DNA of 64,000 bases from Synergistaceae bacterium (lineage in GTDB: Bacteria > Synergistota > Synergistia > Synergistales > Aminithiophilaceae), in contig JAESII010000005.1 of NCBI GenBank assembly GCA_016756725.1, positions 282,247-346,246 on the forward strand, in the 5' to 3' direction. How positions within the stretch are numbered: the first letter of the stretch is position 1; the number at the start of each line of letters is the position of its first letter. Below the pieces are notes generated by a model that was given only the letters and a program-made list of their open reading frames with translations, made no database searches and had not been told where the DNA came from. The translations under genes were made by a program, and so were the position numbers. Below are positions 30,144 through 38,748 of the stretch, piece by piece.

Positions 30144-30331
30144 ACTGTGCAGTCCGCCTTGACGGTGTCCTTCGTCATTCCCGTCGCGGGTTCCTTTCCT
30201 CGCCCCTCCTGGCCTGCTTCGGCCGCCTTCTCTGTTGCGGCACCGCTGGCGTTGCCGGGTAGGGGTTGTGAGGAGCCCTTCCCGATTTGCTCCGTGGAGT
30301 ATCAGCTTGAGTCTTCGGGAGGAGAGCGCCA

Positions 30332-31369
30332 GTGACTGTCCGTAAAGGCATCGCCCTTTTTGCGGCCATTTCTCTGGCCGTCAGCGCCGCCGTTCTGCTT
30401 TCGACGGCCGATCGGGCGACGGTGAGGCTGATCCTCTCGGCCAAGCCCGAAGGGGTGCTCATCGTCCTCGGCCTGATGGCCCTTGCCTGGCTCGTCGATG
30501 GCCTCCGTTTTTGCGCCCTTGCCCGGGCCGCCCAGGAACGGATCGGCTTCCGCCTCGGCGTGGCGCTGACCTTTCTCAATTATTTCGGCTCGGCCATCAC
30601 GCCCATGCAGAGCGGCGGCGGCCCCTTCCAGGTCTATGTGCTCTATCGCAACGGCGTCCCCATTGGCAAGGGCGTTGCCATCACCCTGACCCGGACGCTG
30701 CTCACCCTCTTCATCCTGGGCTTCGTCGTTCCCGTCGCCCTTGTCACCAACCCCCAGTTCCTGGCGGGCCAGCACATCATGCAGGGGGTCTTCTCCTATG
30801 TCGTTCTCTTCGTCCTTCTCACCTGGACTGTCGTTGTTCTGAGCCTGATCCGTCCTCAGCTCGTCAAGCGGCTGGGAACGGCCTTCACTCTCTTTCTCAA
30901 GAGAATCGGCATTGTCAAGCCGAAAGCTGTGCTGCGGACCGTCCGGCGGATCAACCACGAGATCGACAATTACAGCGAGAACTTTCGCCTCTTCTTCTCC
31001 ACGGGGAGACTCCATTTTGCCTTTGCCCTGATCTGTTCCGTCTTCCACCTGCTTCTGATCTTCTCCGTTCTGCCCGTACTGATCTGGGCCGTCTCCCTGC
31101 CGGTCTGCTATGTTCAGGCCCTCATGGCCCAGGCGCTGTTTCTCTTTGTCCTCTATTTCGTCCCCACGCCGGGCGGGAGCGGCATCGCCGAGGGCGGAGG
31201 GGCCGTTCTTTTCCGGCTCCTCGTTCCTCTCAATATGGCCGGCGTCATGGCCATCGGCTGGCGCTTCTTCACGGAATACCTGGCTATCGCCCTCGGCGCC
31301 GTTGTAGCCGTCAGACTCCTCGGATGGGGACTGGCTGACGAGCTCCTGGGAGGTAGGAAAGATGACTGA
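30332..31369 (+). CDS. Lysylphosphatidylglycerol synthase-type membrane protein
   Basis: 345 residues with about 7-8 hydrophobic helices. The family is the transmembrane flippase-like part of LPG synthases (UPF0104), with the typical FGSAITPMQSGGGPFQ and VPTPGGSGIAEGG motifs. There is no attached aminoacyl-transferase domain, so it probably moves or handles a lipid rather than charging it. GTG start at 30332 with GGGAGGAGAG upstream. It overlaps the next gene by 8 bases. Confidence 0.82.
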   Translation: MTVRKGIALFAAISLAVSAAVLLSTADRATVRLILSAKPEGVLIVLGLMALAWLVDGLRFCALARAAQERIGFRLGVALTFLNYFGSAITPMQSGGGPFQVYVLYRNGVPIGKGVAITLTRTLLTLFILGFVVPVALVTNPQFLAGQHIMQGVFSYVVLFVLLTWTVVVLSLIRPQLVKRLGTAFTLFLKRIGIVKPKAVLRTVRRINHEIDNYSENFRLFFSTGRLHFAFALICSVFHLLLIFSVLPVLIWAVSLPVCYVQALMAQALFLFVLYFVPTPGGSGIAEGGGAVLFRLLVPLNMAGVMAIGWRFFTEYLAIALGAVVAVRLLGWGLADELLGGRKDD

Positions 31370-31931
31370 CCGTCGCCCCCTGCGGGCTTGGGTCTTCAAG
31401 ATGCGGGGCGGGCTCTGGACGGCCCTCTTCCTGCTTCTTCTGCTTCTGGCCCGGCCCACGACATTGCGGCTTGCCCTTGGACTGCCCCTCGTCGTGATGG
31501 GGCAGCTCCTGCGCTTTTGGGCCGCCGGGTCCATCGGGCTCTACCGAGGTGAAGAGGTCAAGGCCGAACAGCTCGTCACCTGGGGGCCCTACGGCTGGGT
31601 GCGTAATCCCCTCTACCTGGCCAACGGCCTCATGGGCCTCGGTTGGGCCCTCTCGGCCGGCTGGCCGGGCCTGCTCCTCTTCCTTACGGCCTTCACGACC
31701 CTTTATCCGCTGCTTATCATCCCTCACGAGGAGGCCTTTCTTGAGGAACGGTTCGGCAGGGCCTTTCAAGACTTCAAGGTGTCGACGCCTATGCTCGTTC
31801 CTTACGTCATCCCCCCCGAGGAAAGACGACGGGGCCCCTTCGACCGGTCCGTCCTCTGGCGCAGCGAGCGCCACTCTCTTTGGGTCACCCTGGTCGCGAC
31901 GGCCCTTCTCGTTTCCCGGCTCTGGTGGTGA
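31362..31931 (+). CDS. ICMT/PEMT-type membrane methyltransferase
   Basis: 189 residues with four to five hydrophobic segments. The motif VTWGPYGWVRNPLYLANGL is the hallmark of the isoprenylcysteine carboxyl methyltransferase / phospholipid N-methyltransferase family, and the EEAFLEERFG stretch after it fits the SAM-binding part. The substrate is unknown; a lipid is likely from the co-transcribed LPG-type membrane protein. The start overlaps that gene by 8 bases and a strong terminator follows. Confidence 0.8.
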   Translation: MTDRRPLRAWVFKMRGGLWTALFLLLLLLARPTTLRLALGLPLVVMGQLLRFWAAGSIGLYRGEEVKAEQLVTWGPYGWVRNPLYLANGLMGLGWALSAGWPGLLLFLTAFTTLYPLLIIPHEEAFLEERFGRAFQDFKVSTPMLVPYVIPPEERRRGPFDRSVLWRSERHSLWVTLVATALLVSRLWW

Positions 31932-31952
31932 GGTTCTCTAAGGCCAAAGGAC

Positions 31953-31993
31953 GGAGGAGGCGCCCGAAAGGGCGCCTCCTCCATCGTTTTTTT
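31953..31993 (+). terminator. Strong Rho-independent terminator
   Basis: A 13-base perfect stem GGAGGAGGCGCCC / GGGCGCCTCCTCC with GAAA loop, followed by ATCG and seven Ts. It ends the LPG-type/ICMT pair and lies just before the convergent malic enzyme gene. Confidence 0.9.
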
Positions 31994-31997
31994 GCCC

Positions 31998-33242
31998 TCA
32001 GTAGCCCTTTTTTCTGACCCCGTAGAGCCGCTGCCAGGTTCGCTCATAGACCTCGTTGACGGGCAGGGCCGTTCGGGCATATCCTTCCTCGATGGCCTTC
32101 TGGGCCACGGCTTCGGCTATGCGGGGCGTCACCTCGTCGCAGAAGAACTCGGGGATGATGTGCCGCGGCGTGAGCCGCCTCCGGTCCACGGCCAAAGCCA
32201 GCGCCGAAGCCGCGGCCAGGAGCATGCTGTCGGAGACCATCGTGGCCTGAACGTCCAGAACGCCGCGCATGATGCCCGGGAAGGCCTGGAGGCTCTGCAG
32301 GGTGTTGTCGTATTCGTAAAGACAGGTTCCGACGATGGCCGCACCGGCCGCGACGGCCTCTTCGGGGGCGATCTCCGGCTCGGGCAGTGCCAGAGGCAGG
32401 ATAATCGGCGATGGAGCCATGGTCTTCACGAGTTCGCCGGAGAGGACGTTGCCCCGCGAGAGGCCGATGAAGACATGGGCCCCCTTGACGGCTTCAGCCA
32501 AGCCCCCTTTGGTGCCTCTCGGGTTGGTCTGGGCCGCCATTTCTTCCTGCATGTGGTCCATCATGGCGTTCTCCGGGCCCAGGATGCCCGAACTGTTGAG
32601 CATGATGATGTCCTTGTAGCCCGCCTTGAGAAGCAAATGCGTCACGGCGATGCCTGTCGCTCCGGCGCCGCAGACGACGATGCGGCAGTCGGCGATTTCC
32701 CGCTCCGTAACGGTGAGGGCATTCTGCAAAGAAGCGCAGACGACAACGGCCATGCCCTGTTCGTCGTCGGCGAAGACGGGAAGGGCCAGGCGCGATCTCA
32801 GTTCGCGGAGGACGGTGAAGGTTCGGGGCGTGGCGATGTCGTCGAGGGCAATGGCGCCGAAGGTGGGGGCGATCATCTGGATGGCGTAGATGATGTCCTC
32901 TGTTTCCTTGCTGTCAAGGGCAATGGGGATGGCGTCGACGTCGCCGAAGAGCTTGTAGAGCAGGCTCTTTCCCTCGAGGGCAGGTAAAGAGGCGAGGGCC
33001 GAGATGTCTCCCAGGCCGGTGATGGCTGAACCGTCGGTCACGACGGCGATTCGGTTTCCCTTGCCCGTCAGCTCAAAGCTCAGCGACGGCTCTTCCTCGA
33101 TGGCCAGCGACGGCGCGACGCTGCCGGGAAGGTAGGCAAGGCCCAGCTCCTCCTCGTTGCGGACGTTGACAGTGGGGAAAACGCCGATTTTACCTCTGGC
33201 CCGACGATGCATCTCTAAAGCGCGCATACGGTCTACAGTCAC
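31998..33242 (-). CDS. Divergent malic enzyme (NAD(P)-dependent)
   Basis: 414 residues, similar in layout to bacterial malic enzymes that decarboxylate malate to pyruvate. The N-terminal half reads ELTGKGNRIAVVTDGSAITGLGD and LFGDVDAIPIAL. The NAD(P) fold is VVCGAGATGIAVTHLLL. Two usually invariant spots differ: the metal/active-site string normally FHDDQHGT is FADDEQGM here, and GLGN is GLGD. Activity on malate is therefore not certain. GTG start at 33242 behind AAGGAGGG. The gene has its own terminator and sits upstream of an MBL hydrolase read in the same direction. Confidence 0.8.
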   Translation of the reverse strand: MTVDRMRALEMHRRARGKIGVFPTVNVRNEEELGLAYLPGSVAPSLAIEEEPSLSFELTGKGNRIAVVTDGSAITGLGDISALASLPALEGKSLLYKLFGDVDAIPIALDSKETEDIIYAIQMIAPTFGAIALDDIATPRTFTVLRELRSRLALPVFADDEQGMAVVVCASLQNALTVTEREIADCRIVVCGAGATGIAVTHLLLKAGYKDIIMLNSSGILGPENAMMDHMQEEMAAQTNPRGTKGGLAEAVKGAHVFIGLSRGNVLSGELVKTMAPSPIILPLALPEPEIAPEEAVAAGAAIVGTCLYEYDNTLQSLQAFPGIMRGVLDVQATMVSDSMLLAAASALALAVDRRRLTPRHIIPEFFCDEVTPRIAEAVAQKAIEEGYARTALPVNEVYERTWQRLYGVRKKGY

Positions 33243-33263
33243 GGCGGACCCTCCTTGAAAAAA

Positions 33264-34112
33264 TCACACTCTGTCAGGGGACAGTGCCGGTTCGAAGCGG
33301 GCTTGAGTCTCCCATGTCTCGTAGGTCTCGAGATCGATGACCATGCCGTCTCGGGCAGCGATAACCCGGGTTCCGCCAGTCGTCAGGCTGGCGGCGACCT
33401 CTTCCGCTCCGCTCATGAGGACACCCCGACCCAGATGAGTTAGCAGGATTTGCCGGGGTTCCAGGGTGGCGATGATCCGAGCTACATCGGCGGGACAGAG
33501 GTGATCAATGCCCTCGCACCGGTGGGGGAGCGTCATGTTGACGACGAGCAAGGGGCAGTCCCGATAGAAATCGAGCCATCGTTCCTCGAAGCGGGCATCG
33601 CTGATCAGGCCGAAAGGAGCCATCTCGGGGACTTCGGCGACAAAACCAAAGCAGTCCACCCGGTGATGGGTGAGGCGGACGGGCCGCACCGTCACCTTTC
33701 CGGGAAGGGTGACGGCTTCGCCTTCCTTCCAAACGTGGAGAGCCCCGATCTTCTCCTTCAGGTAGGGGAGGAGATAGCAGCAGGGTGAGGCCACGGCGTC
33801 CTCGGGCAGAATCACATGGCCCTGATGGTGAAACCCTCCGCCTGTCATGGCTTCGGTCAGCACGTTCAGGTCCGTGCTGTGGTCGATGTGACGGTGGGTC
33901 AGGAGGATCGCCGAAAGAGCCATGGGGTCCAAAGGAGGCTGGGCCTCGCAGATGCGGACCAGTGACCCCGGTCCTGGATCGATGACGAATGAGCTGTCGC
34001 CGAGGCCGAGCCAGAGCCCCCCTGATGCCCGAAGCTGGCGGATGATGGTGAACCTCGCCCCGGCCGTGCCGAGAAACCGGAGGAAACGAGAAGGGTAGGG
34101 ACGGTCGGTCAC
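33264..34112 (-). CDS. MBL-fold metallo-hydrolase
   Basis: 282 residues, metallo-beta-lactamase fold. The metal motif is LLTHRHIDHSTD (about residues 90-101), then histidines in TLPHR and LTHLGRG. The glycine-rich opening RFLGTAGARF resembles the tRNase Z/PhnP-type hydrolases, but the exact substrate (RNA, cyclic phosphate or other) cannot be told. GTG start at 34112 with AGGAAG upstream. It lies 9 bases after the isochorismatase gene, so the two share a transcript. Confidence 0.75.
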   Translation of the reverse strand: MTDRPYPSRFLRFLGTAGARFTIIRQLRASGGLWLGLGDSSFVIDPGPGSLVRICEAQPPLDPMALSAILLTHRHIDHSTDLNVLTEAMTGGGFHHQGHVILPEDAVASPCCYLLPYLKEKIGALHVWKEGEAVTLPGKVTVRPVRLTHHRVDCFGFVAEVPEMAPFGLISDARFEERWLDFYRDCPLLVVNMTLPHRCEGIDHLCPADVARIIATLEPRQILLTHLGRGVLMSGAEEVAASLTTGGTRVIAARDGMVIDLETYETWETQARFEPALSPDRV

Positions 34113-34121
34113 AGCTGCTTC

Positions 34122-34676
34122 CTACCGGAAGTAGGCCAGGAGCGCCTTGAATTCGGCCGTTCCCGAGCGCTTCAGCATCTGATAGACGATGGTTTCCATG
34201 GGGACGATCAGGGCGCCGGCCTGCCGCATCGCTTCCAGGGCCAGGTCGTGGTGCTCCGGGCGCCGACTTCCCACGCCGTCAGCGGTGACGACCACCTGAT
34301 AGCCTCTTTCAAGCAGCTCCATGGCCGTGGCCAGGACGCAGATGTGGGTCTCGACGCCGCAGAGAATCACCTGGCTCCGGCCCGTCTCGGCCAGATAGTC
34401 GGTGAACCCCCTTTCGGCGCAACAGGAAAAGTGGGTCTTCTCAAAACGCTGGACCCCCTCGGGGAAGGAAGACGCTACGGAGGTCACCGTCGGGCCCAGT
34501 CCCTTGGGGTACTGCTCGGTCACCTTCAGGGGCAGTCTCAGGGTCACGGCCGCCTTAACGAGGATATCGATGTTCTTTTGCACGTTCTCCGCCCCCTCTA
34601 TGGCGGGGACGAGCTTCTCCTGAAAATCGATGACGAGGAGCAGTGCCTTCTCCGCGTCGATGATAAAAGGTTTCAT
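34122..34676 (-). CDS. Isochorismatase-family cysteine hydrolase
   Basis: 184 residues. The Asp-Lys-Cys catalytic set is visible: D in LLVIDFQEKL, K in KVTEQYPKGLG and C in VILCGVETHICV. The family hydrolyses amides or vinyl ethers such as nicotinamide, N-carbamoyl compounds or isochorismate; the style is closest to the ycaC-like group, without certainty. I chose ATG 34676 because GGGAGG precedes it; the frame is open 33 codons further. Confidence 0.8.
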   Translation of the reverse strand: MKPFIIDAEKALLLVIDFQEKLVPAIEGAENVQKNIDILVKAAVTLRLPLKVTEQYPKGLGPTVTSVASSFPEGVQRFEKTHFSCCAERGFTDYLAETGRSQVILCGVETHICVLATAMELLERGYQVVVTADGVGSRRPEHHDLALEAMRQAGALIVPMETIVYQMLKRSGTAEFKALLAYFR

Positions 34677-34801
34677 GGCGATGCCTCCCTTCGTTGTCTC
34701 CATTATAAGGTTTTTGACCGGAGAGGAGACATCATGGCGGTTGTCCTTTTTTTGTGCTATGCTCAGGCCGCCCAAAGATTGGGCAGGGGAGGTGAATCGT
34801 C

Positions 34802-35413
34802 ATGCCGAAACATCCGCACCGCAATCACGACGAAGAATGGACCATCGAGAAAGTGCTCAAGGCCATGGAGGGCCCGGCTTACCCGGATTTTCTCCTTGAG
34901 CTCGTCGCCCAGGTTCAGGAGTGGATGGAAAGCACCCTCTCCGGCGAAGGGATCGCTCCAGGTGACGAGGCCTTCTACGGCTATGGAGACCGGATCTTCC
35001 AGGGAGACATGGAGGGCCTGGCGGGACGCCTCGAATGGCTTGAGTCCAAGGCGGATCTGCTGCCCTCGGCAGAAGGCCCGCAGGGACGGGATGAGGCCGT
35101 TGTCCTCTGCCTCGGCCCCATCGACTTCGAAGAGGGAATGCGCCTTGCTGTCGATCATGCCGCGCTCTTCGGCCGCGGTTACTGCAAAAGAGTCTGGCTC
35201 ATCGGCGACAGCTGGCATCTCGGTGAAGTGACCCACTACATTCCCCACGTCAAGGCCCTCGCCGCTCAGGGAGCCGAGCTGCGTTTTCTCCTCGTCACTC
35301 CCTGGGGCTGGACGGAAATTCCCGTCGGAGCCCCGGCTCAAGCCAAGGGATCGCCCTGGAAATGGGAGGGGAAGAATCACCTTAGGGGCTTGCGCAACGA
35401 CGAAGGTCTCTGA
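34802..35413 (+). CDS. Hypothetical protein
   Basis: 203 residues, soluble, His-rich N-terminus (MPKHPHRNHDEEWTIEKVLKAM), no recognised family. The middle reads like an alpha/beta fold (EAVVLCLGPIDFEEGMRLAVDHAALFG, CKRVWLIGDSWH). GGGGAGG precedes the ATG. It is a single-gene unit: the neighbours on both sides are on the - strand and a palindromic terminator follows. Confidence 0.6.
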   Translation: MPKHPHRNHDEEWTIEKVLKAMEGPAYPDFLLELVAQVQEWMESTLSGEGIAPGDEAFYGYGDRIFQGDMEGLAGRLEWLESKADLLPSAEGPQGRDEAVVLCLGPIDFEEGMRLAVDHAALFGRGYCKRVWLIGDSWHLGEVTHYIPHVKALAAQGAELRFLLVTPWGWTEIPVGAPAQAKGSPWKWEGKNHLRGLRNDEGL

Positions 35414-35455
35414 TCGGGGCTGTCGTCAAAGCCATCGGTCCCGAATCTGGCGCGA

Positions 35456-35485
35456 AAGGGGGAGGCGGATATCCGCCTCCCCCTT
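35456..35485. terminator. Palindromic terminator between convergent genes
   Basis: A 15-base perfect stem (AAGGGGGAGGCGGAT and complement) without loop bases, followed by ATTTCTGTTT on +. It serves the hypothetical gene at 34802 and, on -, the aldehyde oxidoreductase operon. Confidence 0.75.
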
Positions 35486-35503
35486 ATTTCTGTTTCAGAG
35501 GCC

Positions 35504-35701
35504 TTAGCCTCCGCTGATCATGTGGATAACCTGCACCGTCGCGCCGTCGGGAACGACCGTCTCGTCGAAGGCGTCCCGCGGCACGGGGCTGTCGTCGATC
35601 CAGACGGCCAGCATGGGGAAGGTGAACTTCCTGGCAACGATGATGTCGCGGACCGTCATTCCCTCGTGCCAGTCCAGCCCCTCGCCGTTGACGGTGATCA
35701 C
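35504..35701 (-). CDS. ThiS/MoaD-like sulfur carrier of the AOR operon
   Basis: 65 residues, ubiquitin-like fold of the ThiS/MoaD family, ending in the ...HMISGG di-glycine needed for thiocarboxylate formation. MITVNGEGLDW at the start and VPDGATVQVIHMISGG at the end fit. I chose GTG 35701, because GGAGG lies just before it and it begins 4 bases after the AOR stop; a longer frame runs back into AOR. Such carriers often sit next to tungsten AOR genes, probably giving sulfur to the pterin cofactor; that link is inference. Confidence 0.8.
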   Translation of the reverse strand: MITVNGEGLDWHEGMTVRDIIVARKFTFPMLAVWIDDSPVPRDAFDETVVPDGATVQVIHMISGG

Positions 35702-35705
35702 GCGG

Positions 35706-37880
35706 CTAGTCCTCCCACTGGTCCTCGGGGCGGGCATGCTTTTCCACGACGGCGACGACCTCGGGCAGATCCATGCCGAGCTCCTTCAGCTTCTTCACCG
35801 TCGGGATGCCGTTGCGGTCCCAGCCGCGGCGCTTGTAGACGGCGTCGACGAGCTTATCCCACTGGGCAAGGCGTGCTTCCTGGAGCTTGGCGATTTTCTC
35901 TTCAACGGAGAGACCGGCCGGATCGACGCCGGTGCTCTTCAGCTCATTGTCGTAGTACTCGGGCCGGGCCTCCCACTCGTCGGCGTAGACGGGACCGAGG
36001 GCGCGGAGGGGGATGTTGTGGTCTTTCCGCGTGCCCTTGCCCATGCGGAGGTTGAAGACGCGCTGGAAATTGTAGACCCTCTCGGCCATGAGAATGAGCT
36101 CTTCCTTGTCGATGTTGCGACCCGTGACGGCGTTGAAGATGTCGACGTAGTTCTGGACGTGCTCAGGCACCTTGGCGGCGTCCTGAGGGCGGTACTTCGT
36201 GGCGTTGTCGGCGGGCTCGATGTCGTTCCAGGGCAGCTTGCAGAGGCCGACGAGGGAGAACCAGGTCCGGAAATTGGGGAAGTAGTGCAGAGCCTCGGCC
36301 TTGTCCTCGAAGGTGGGAAGCTGCTTATTGACGCGGTCCATGAAGATCAGCCAGGCCTCGTCGTGCTGAGGCCCCTTGAGGGTAAGGAAGAAACCGCCCC
36401 ACTGGGCGATGGACTCCTTTGGCACGTACTCGGAGACCTCGATTCCCTGGCCCTCCATGCCGAACTTCTCCATCTCCTCGTAGGGGGCGCCGTAGCGCTC
36501 GGAGAAGATCTTCTTCATCTGGCGGACACCCTTGCCCACGGCCAGGGCGAACTCGTCCTTGCCCAGGGCCATGCGGTGGATCAGCTCCATCAGATTGGCG
36601 GCCTGGCCGAAGTTCAGATCAAGGCCAGCCGTATGCTCCTTCGTGATATAGCCCCTCTCGTAGCATTCGCAGACGAAGGCGAGGCCCGTTCCGAGGGAGA
36701 TCGTGTCCAGGCCGTAATGGTCGGCGTAGAAGTTGCCCTCAAGGGTCCAGTAGGGGTCAAAGACGCCCACGTTCGAGCCCAGGGCGACGGCCGTCTCGTA
36801 CTCAGGTCCGTCAACGGTGACGACCTTGCCCTTGCAGGGGCCGGTCTGTATGGTGAAATTGTCGACGGCCTTGGCGCAGGCGAGGGAGCAGCCGTACCAG
36901 CAGCCGTCGGGAATGCCCTGGGTGAAGAGCTTCTCGTAGACGTTGGAGTGGATCTTGTCGATATCCTTATGGGCGCCGAACTTGTAGTTGTGCGTCGGCA
37001 GGAGGTGATACTCGTTCATGATCTCATTCAGGTGAGGCGTGCCGACGGTGCGCATCCGGCACTGCTGGGCGTCGAGATCGTGGATCTCTCGGTGCAGCTT
37101 GTTGCCCCTGTCCTGGAGGACCTTGATGTCGACGGCCTTGTTCATGTCGCCGGAAAGCTTATGGCTCTTGACGACGACGGCGGCGATCTTCTTGTCCCGA
37201 AGGATCGTGCCGCCGCCTCCACGGCCGGCCTGCTTCAGACGGGCCACCTTGCGGCGGATGTCCCAGAAGCTGCTGTTGATGCAGCCCCAGTAGGAGAACT
37301 CGGCAGCCTTGCCGGCCGAAAGGACGGAGACGTATCGCTTGTCGTCATTGGAGCCATCGGAGAACAGCTCGTGGAGCTCCTCGGTGATGGTGTAGGCGTT
37401 GACGTCGTCGAAAATGGACTCGAAGATCTGGACCTTGCAGGCATCACCGTCGATGACGACGACGACATCCTTTTCGGCCTTGCCCTGAAGTTCGATGGCG
37501 TCGAACCCGGCAACCTTCAGAAGCGGGCCGAAGTGACCGCCTGCGTTGCTGTCGTAGGTCTGCTCCGTCAGAGGCGAAATGAAGGCGGCGTAGAACTTGC
37601 CGGCGCCGGGGTACTGGGTGATGCCGCAGAGGGGCCCGCCGGAGATGACGATCTCGTTCTCGGGATCGTTCCACTTGGTCTTTTCGTTGACGGCATCCCA
37701 GAGCAGCTTGAGGTCAAAACCTCGGCCGCCGGTGAACTTCAGCTTCATCTCTTCCGAAACGGCCTTGGCGGCAAACTCCTGCTTGCCGACGTTGACATAA
37801 AGGGTCTGGTTCGTGTATCCCTTGACGACATCCGAGGGCTCGTAAGTCCACTCGGCGATAAGCTTCATTTCCTTAGTCAT
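35706..37880 (-). CDS. Aldehyde:ferredoxin oxidoreductase-family tungstoenzyme
   Basis: 724 residues. The AOR N-domain signature TGGRGFDLKLLWDAV is near residue 51, and the cluster cysteines appear as GCWYGCSLAC with a later cysteine in VGLCKLPWND. The family binds a tungsten-bis-pyranopterin and a [4Fe-4S] cluster. Its length exceeds archaeal AORs (about 600) and is close to the YdhV type. It is preceded in the operon by a four-cluster ferredoxin, as ydhY precedes ydhV in E. coli, and followed by a ThiS/MoaD-like carrier. Aldehyde or carboxylate conversion coupled to ferredoxin is likely; the substrate is unknown. ATG 37880 with a good AAGGAGG. Confidence 0.87.
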   Translation of the reverse strand: MTKEMKLIAEWTYEPSDVVKGYTNQTLYVNVGKQEFAAKAVSEEMKLKFTGGRGFDLKLLWDAVNEKTKWNDPENEIVISGGPLCGITQYPGAGKFYAAFISPLTEQTYDSNAGGHFGPLLKVAGFDAIELQGKAEKDVVVVIDGDACKVQIFESIFDDVNAYTITEELHELFSDGSNDDKRYVSVLSAGKAAEFSYWGCINSSFWDIRRKVARLKQAGRGGGGTILRDKKIAAVVVKSHKLSGDMNKAVDIKVLQDRGNKLHREIHDLDAQQCRMRTVGTPHLNEIMNEYHLLPTHNYKFGAHKDIDKIHSNVYEKLFTQGIPDGCWYGCSLACAKAVDNFTIQTGPCKGKVVTVDGPEYETAVALGSNVGVFDPYWTLEGNFYADHYGLDTISLGTGLAFVCECYERGYITKEHTAGLDLNFGQAANLMELIHRMALGKDEFALAVGKGVRQMKKIFSERYGAPYEEMEKFGMEGQGIEVSEYVPKESIAQWGGFFLTLKGPQHDEAWLIFMDRVNKQLPTFEDKAEALHYFPNFRTWFSLVGLCKLPWNDIEPADNATKYRPQDAAKVPEHVQNYVDIFNAVTGRNIDKEELILMAERVYNFQRVFNLRMGKGTRKDHNIPLRALGPVYADEWEARPEYYDNELKSTGVDPAGLSVEEKIAKLQEARLAQWDKLVDAVYKRRGWDRNGIPTVKKLKELGMDLPEVVAVVEKHARPEDQWED

Positions 37881-37905
37881 TCTTCGGTAACCTCCTTTGT
37901 CCCGT

Positions 37906-38292
37906 CTATTCCGTCACGATTTCAAGAGCTTCGACGGGGCAGGCCTTGGCGCAGAGCCCGCAGGCGATGCACTTGAAGGGCTCGGGGCGCTTGGGAGCGT
38001 GGTAGAAGCTCTTGGTCGGGCAGAAGCCGACGCACATGAGGCAGCCGACGCACTTCTTCTCATCCATGCGGACGATGCCGTTGCCGTCGCGTGCCAAGGC
38101 GCCGACAGGGCACATGTCAATGCAGGTTCCACACTGATTGCAGGCGTTGAGGTCGTAATTGTCCTCGCCTTTCTCCGTGACCTGGATCCTTGAAAGGGCG
38201 GGGTTGTTTTCCTTAAACCACGTCTTCGAGCAGGTCTCCATGCAGGTACCGCAGCCGACGCATTTGTCCGGATGCACCTTCAACCACTTCAA
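37906..38292 (-). CDS. Ferredoxin-like protein with four [4Fe-4S] motifs
   Basis: 128 residues with four cysteine groups of the 4Fe-4S type: CVGCGTCMETC, CNQCGTCIDMC, CVGCLMCVGFC and CIACGLCAKAC. It is the likely electron-transfer subunit of the AOR, which starts 25 bases later. I chose TTG 38292 since AAGGGGGG lies 7 bases before it and the residues upstream of it look non-coding. The YdhY/AorA-style arrangement supports a heteromeric complex. Confidence 0.85.
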   Translation of the reverse strand: MKWLKVHPDKCVGCGTCMETCSKTWFKENNPALSRIQVTEKGEDNYDLNACNQCGTCIDMCPVGALARDGNGIVRMDEKKCVGCLMCVGFCPTKSFYHAPKRPEPFKCIACGLCAKACPVEALEIVTE

Positions 38293-38326
38293 TGTAATCC
38301 CCCCTTGGTATCTTGAACAGGTACAA

Positions 38327-38380
38327 TGCATGCAAAACACAAGTGCGCACCATACAACTGTCCACTTGTTATGATACAAG
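38327..38380 (-). promoter_or_regulatory. Palindrome-rich leader of the AOR operon
   Basis: Three palindromes stand in an AT-richer stretch before the ferredoxin gene: TGCATGCA (38327-38334), GTGCGCAC (38343-38350) and CTTGT-N6-ACAAG (38365-38380). On the - strand the possible promoter TTGTTC-N17-TATCAT overlaps the last one. Regulator binding is inference. Confidence 0.4.
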
Positions 38381-38495
38381 AATGACGAAAGAGGAACAAC
38401 CGTATCGATGAGCAAAAGTAAACAAAACACTTCGGTTGGTTCGTAGCAAAAAGGCAAGGGACAAAAAGACCGAGCAGGACCCTCCTCCCCGTGCG

Positions 38496-38524
38496 TTGAC
38501 GCCCCCATCGTCGGGTGCTACAAT
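38496..38524 (+). promoter_or_regulatory. Promoter of tRNA-Pro
   Basis: -35 TTGACG (38496-38501), 17-base spacer, -10 TACAAT (38519-38524). The tRNA begins 10 bases after it, at 38535. Near-ideal match. Confidence 0.85.
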
Positions 38525-38534
38525 TCCCTCTGTT

Positions 38535-38613
<79 letters not shown>

Positions 38614-38624
38614 CCATGCAAGAC

Positions 38625-38653
38625 AAGGGCTCTCCCTCATCGGGAGGGCCCTT
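38625..38653 (+). terminator. Terminator after tRNA-Pro
   Basis: A 12-base stem AAGGGCTCTCCC / GGGAGGGCCCTT with one G-U and a 5-base loop, 13 bases after the tRNA. Weak T content follows. Confidence 0.7.
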
Positions 38654-38698
38654 CGTTGACCTCGAGCCGAGCCCTGCGGGCCTGGCTCCTGACGAATA

Positions 38699-38727
38699 TT
38701 GACTTTTGGCGGCCATACCCCTATAAT
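38699..38727 (+). promoter_or_regulatory. Promoter of smpB
   Basis: -35 TTGACT (38699-38704), 17-base spacer, perfect -10 TATAAT (38722-38727), about 22 bases before the smpB ATG. The short leader leaves only GGGAGGG as ribosome site. Confidence 0.88.
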
Positions 38728-38748
38728 CACTGCCGGGAGGGTTGCACC

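Noticed and set aside
30144..30331. Small frame before the LPG-type membrane gene
   Set aside because: No ribosome site and it overlaps the true GTG start region; treated as intergenic.
35520..37976. Very long open frame on + (about 818 codons) opposite the AOR gene
   Set aside because: Shadow frame caused by high GC; the - strand shows clear AOR motifs, a good ribosome site and operon partners.
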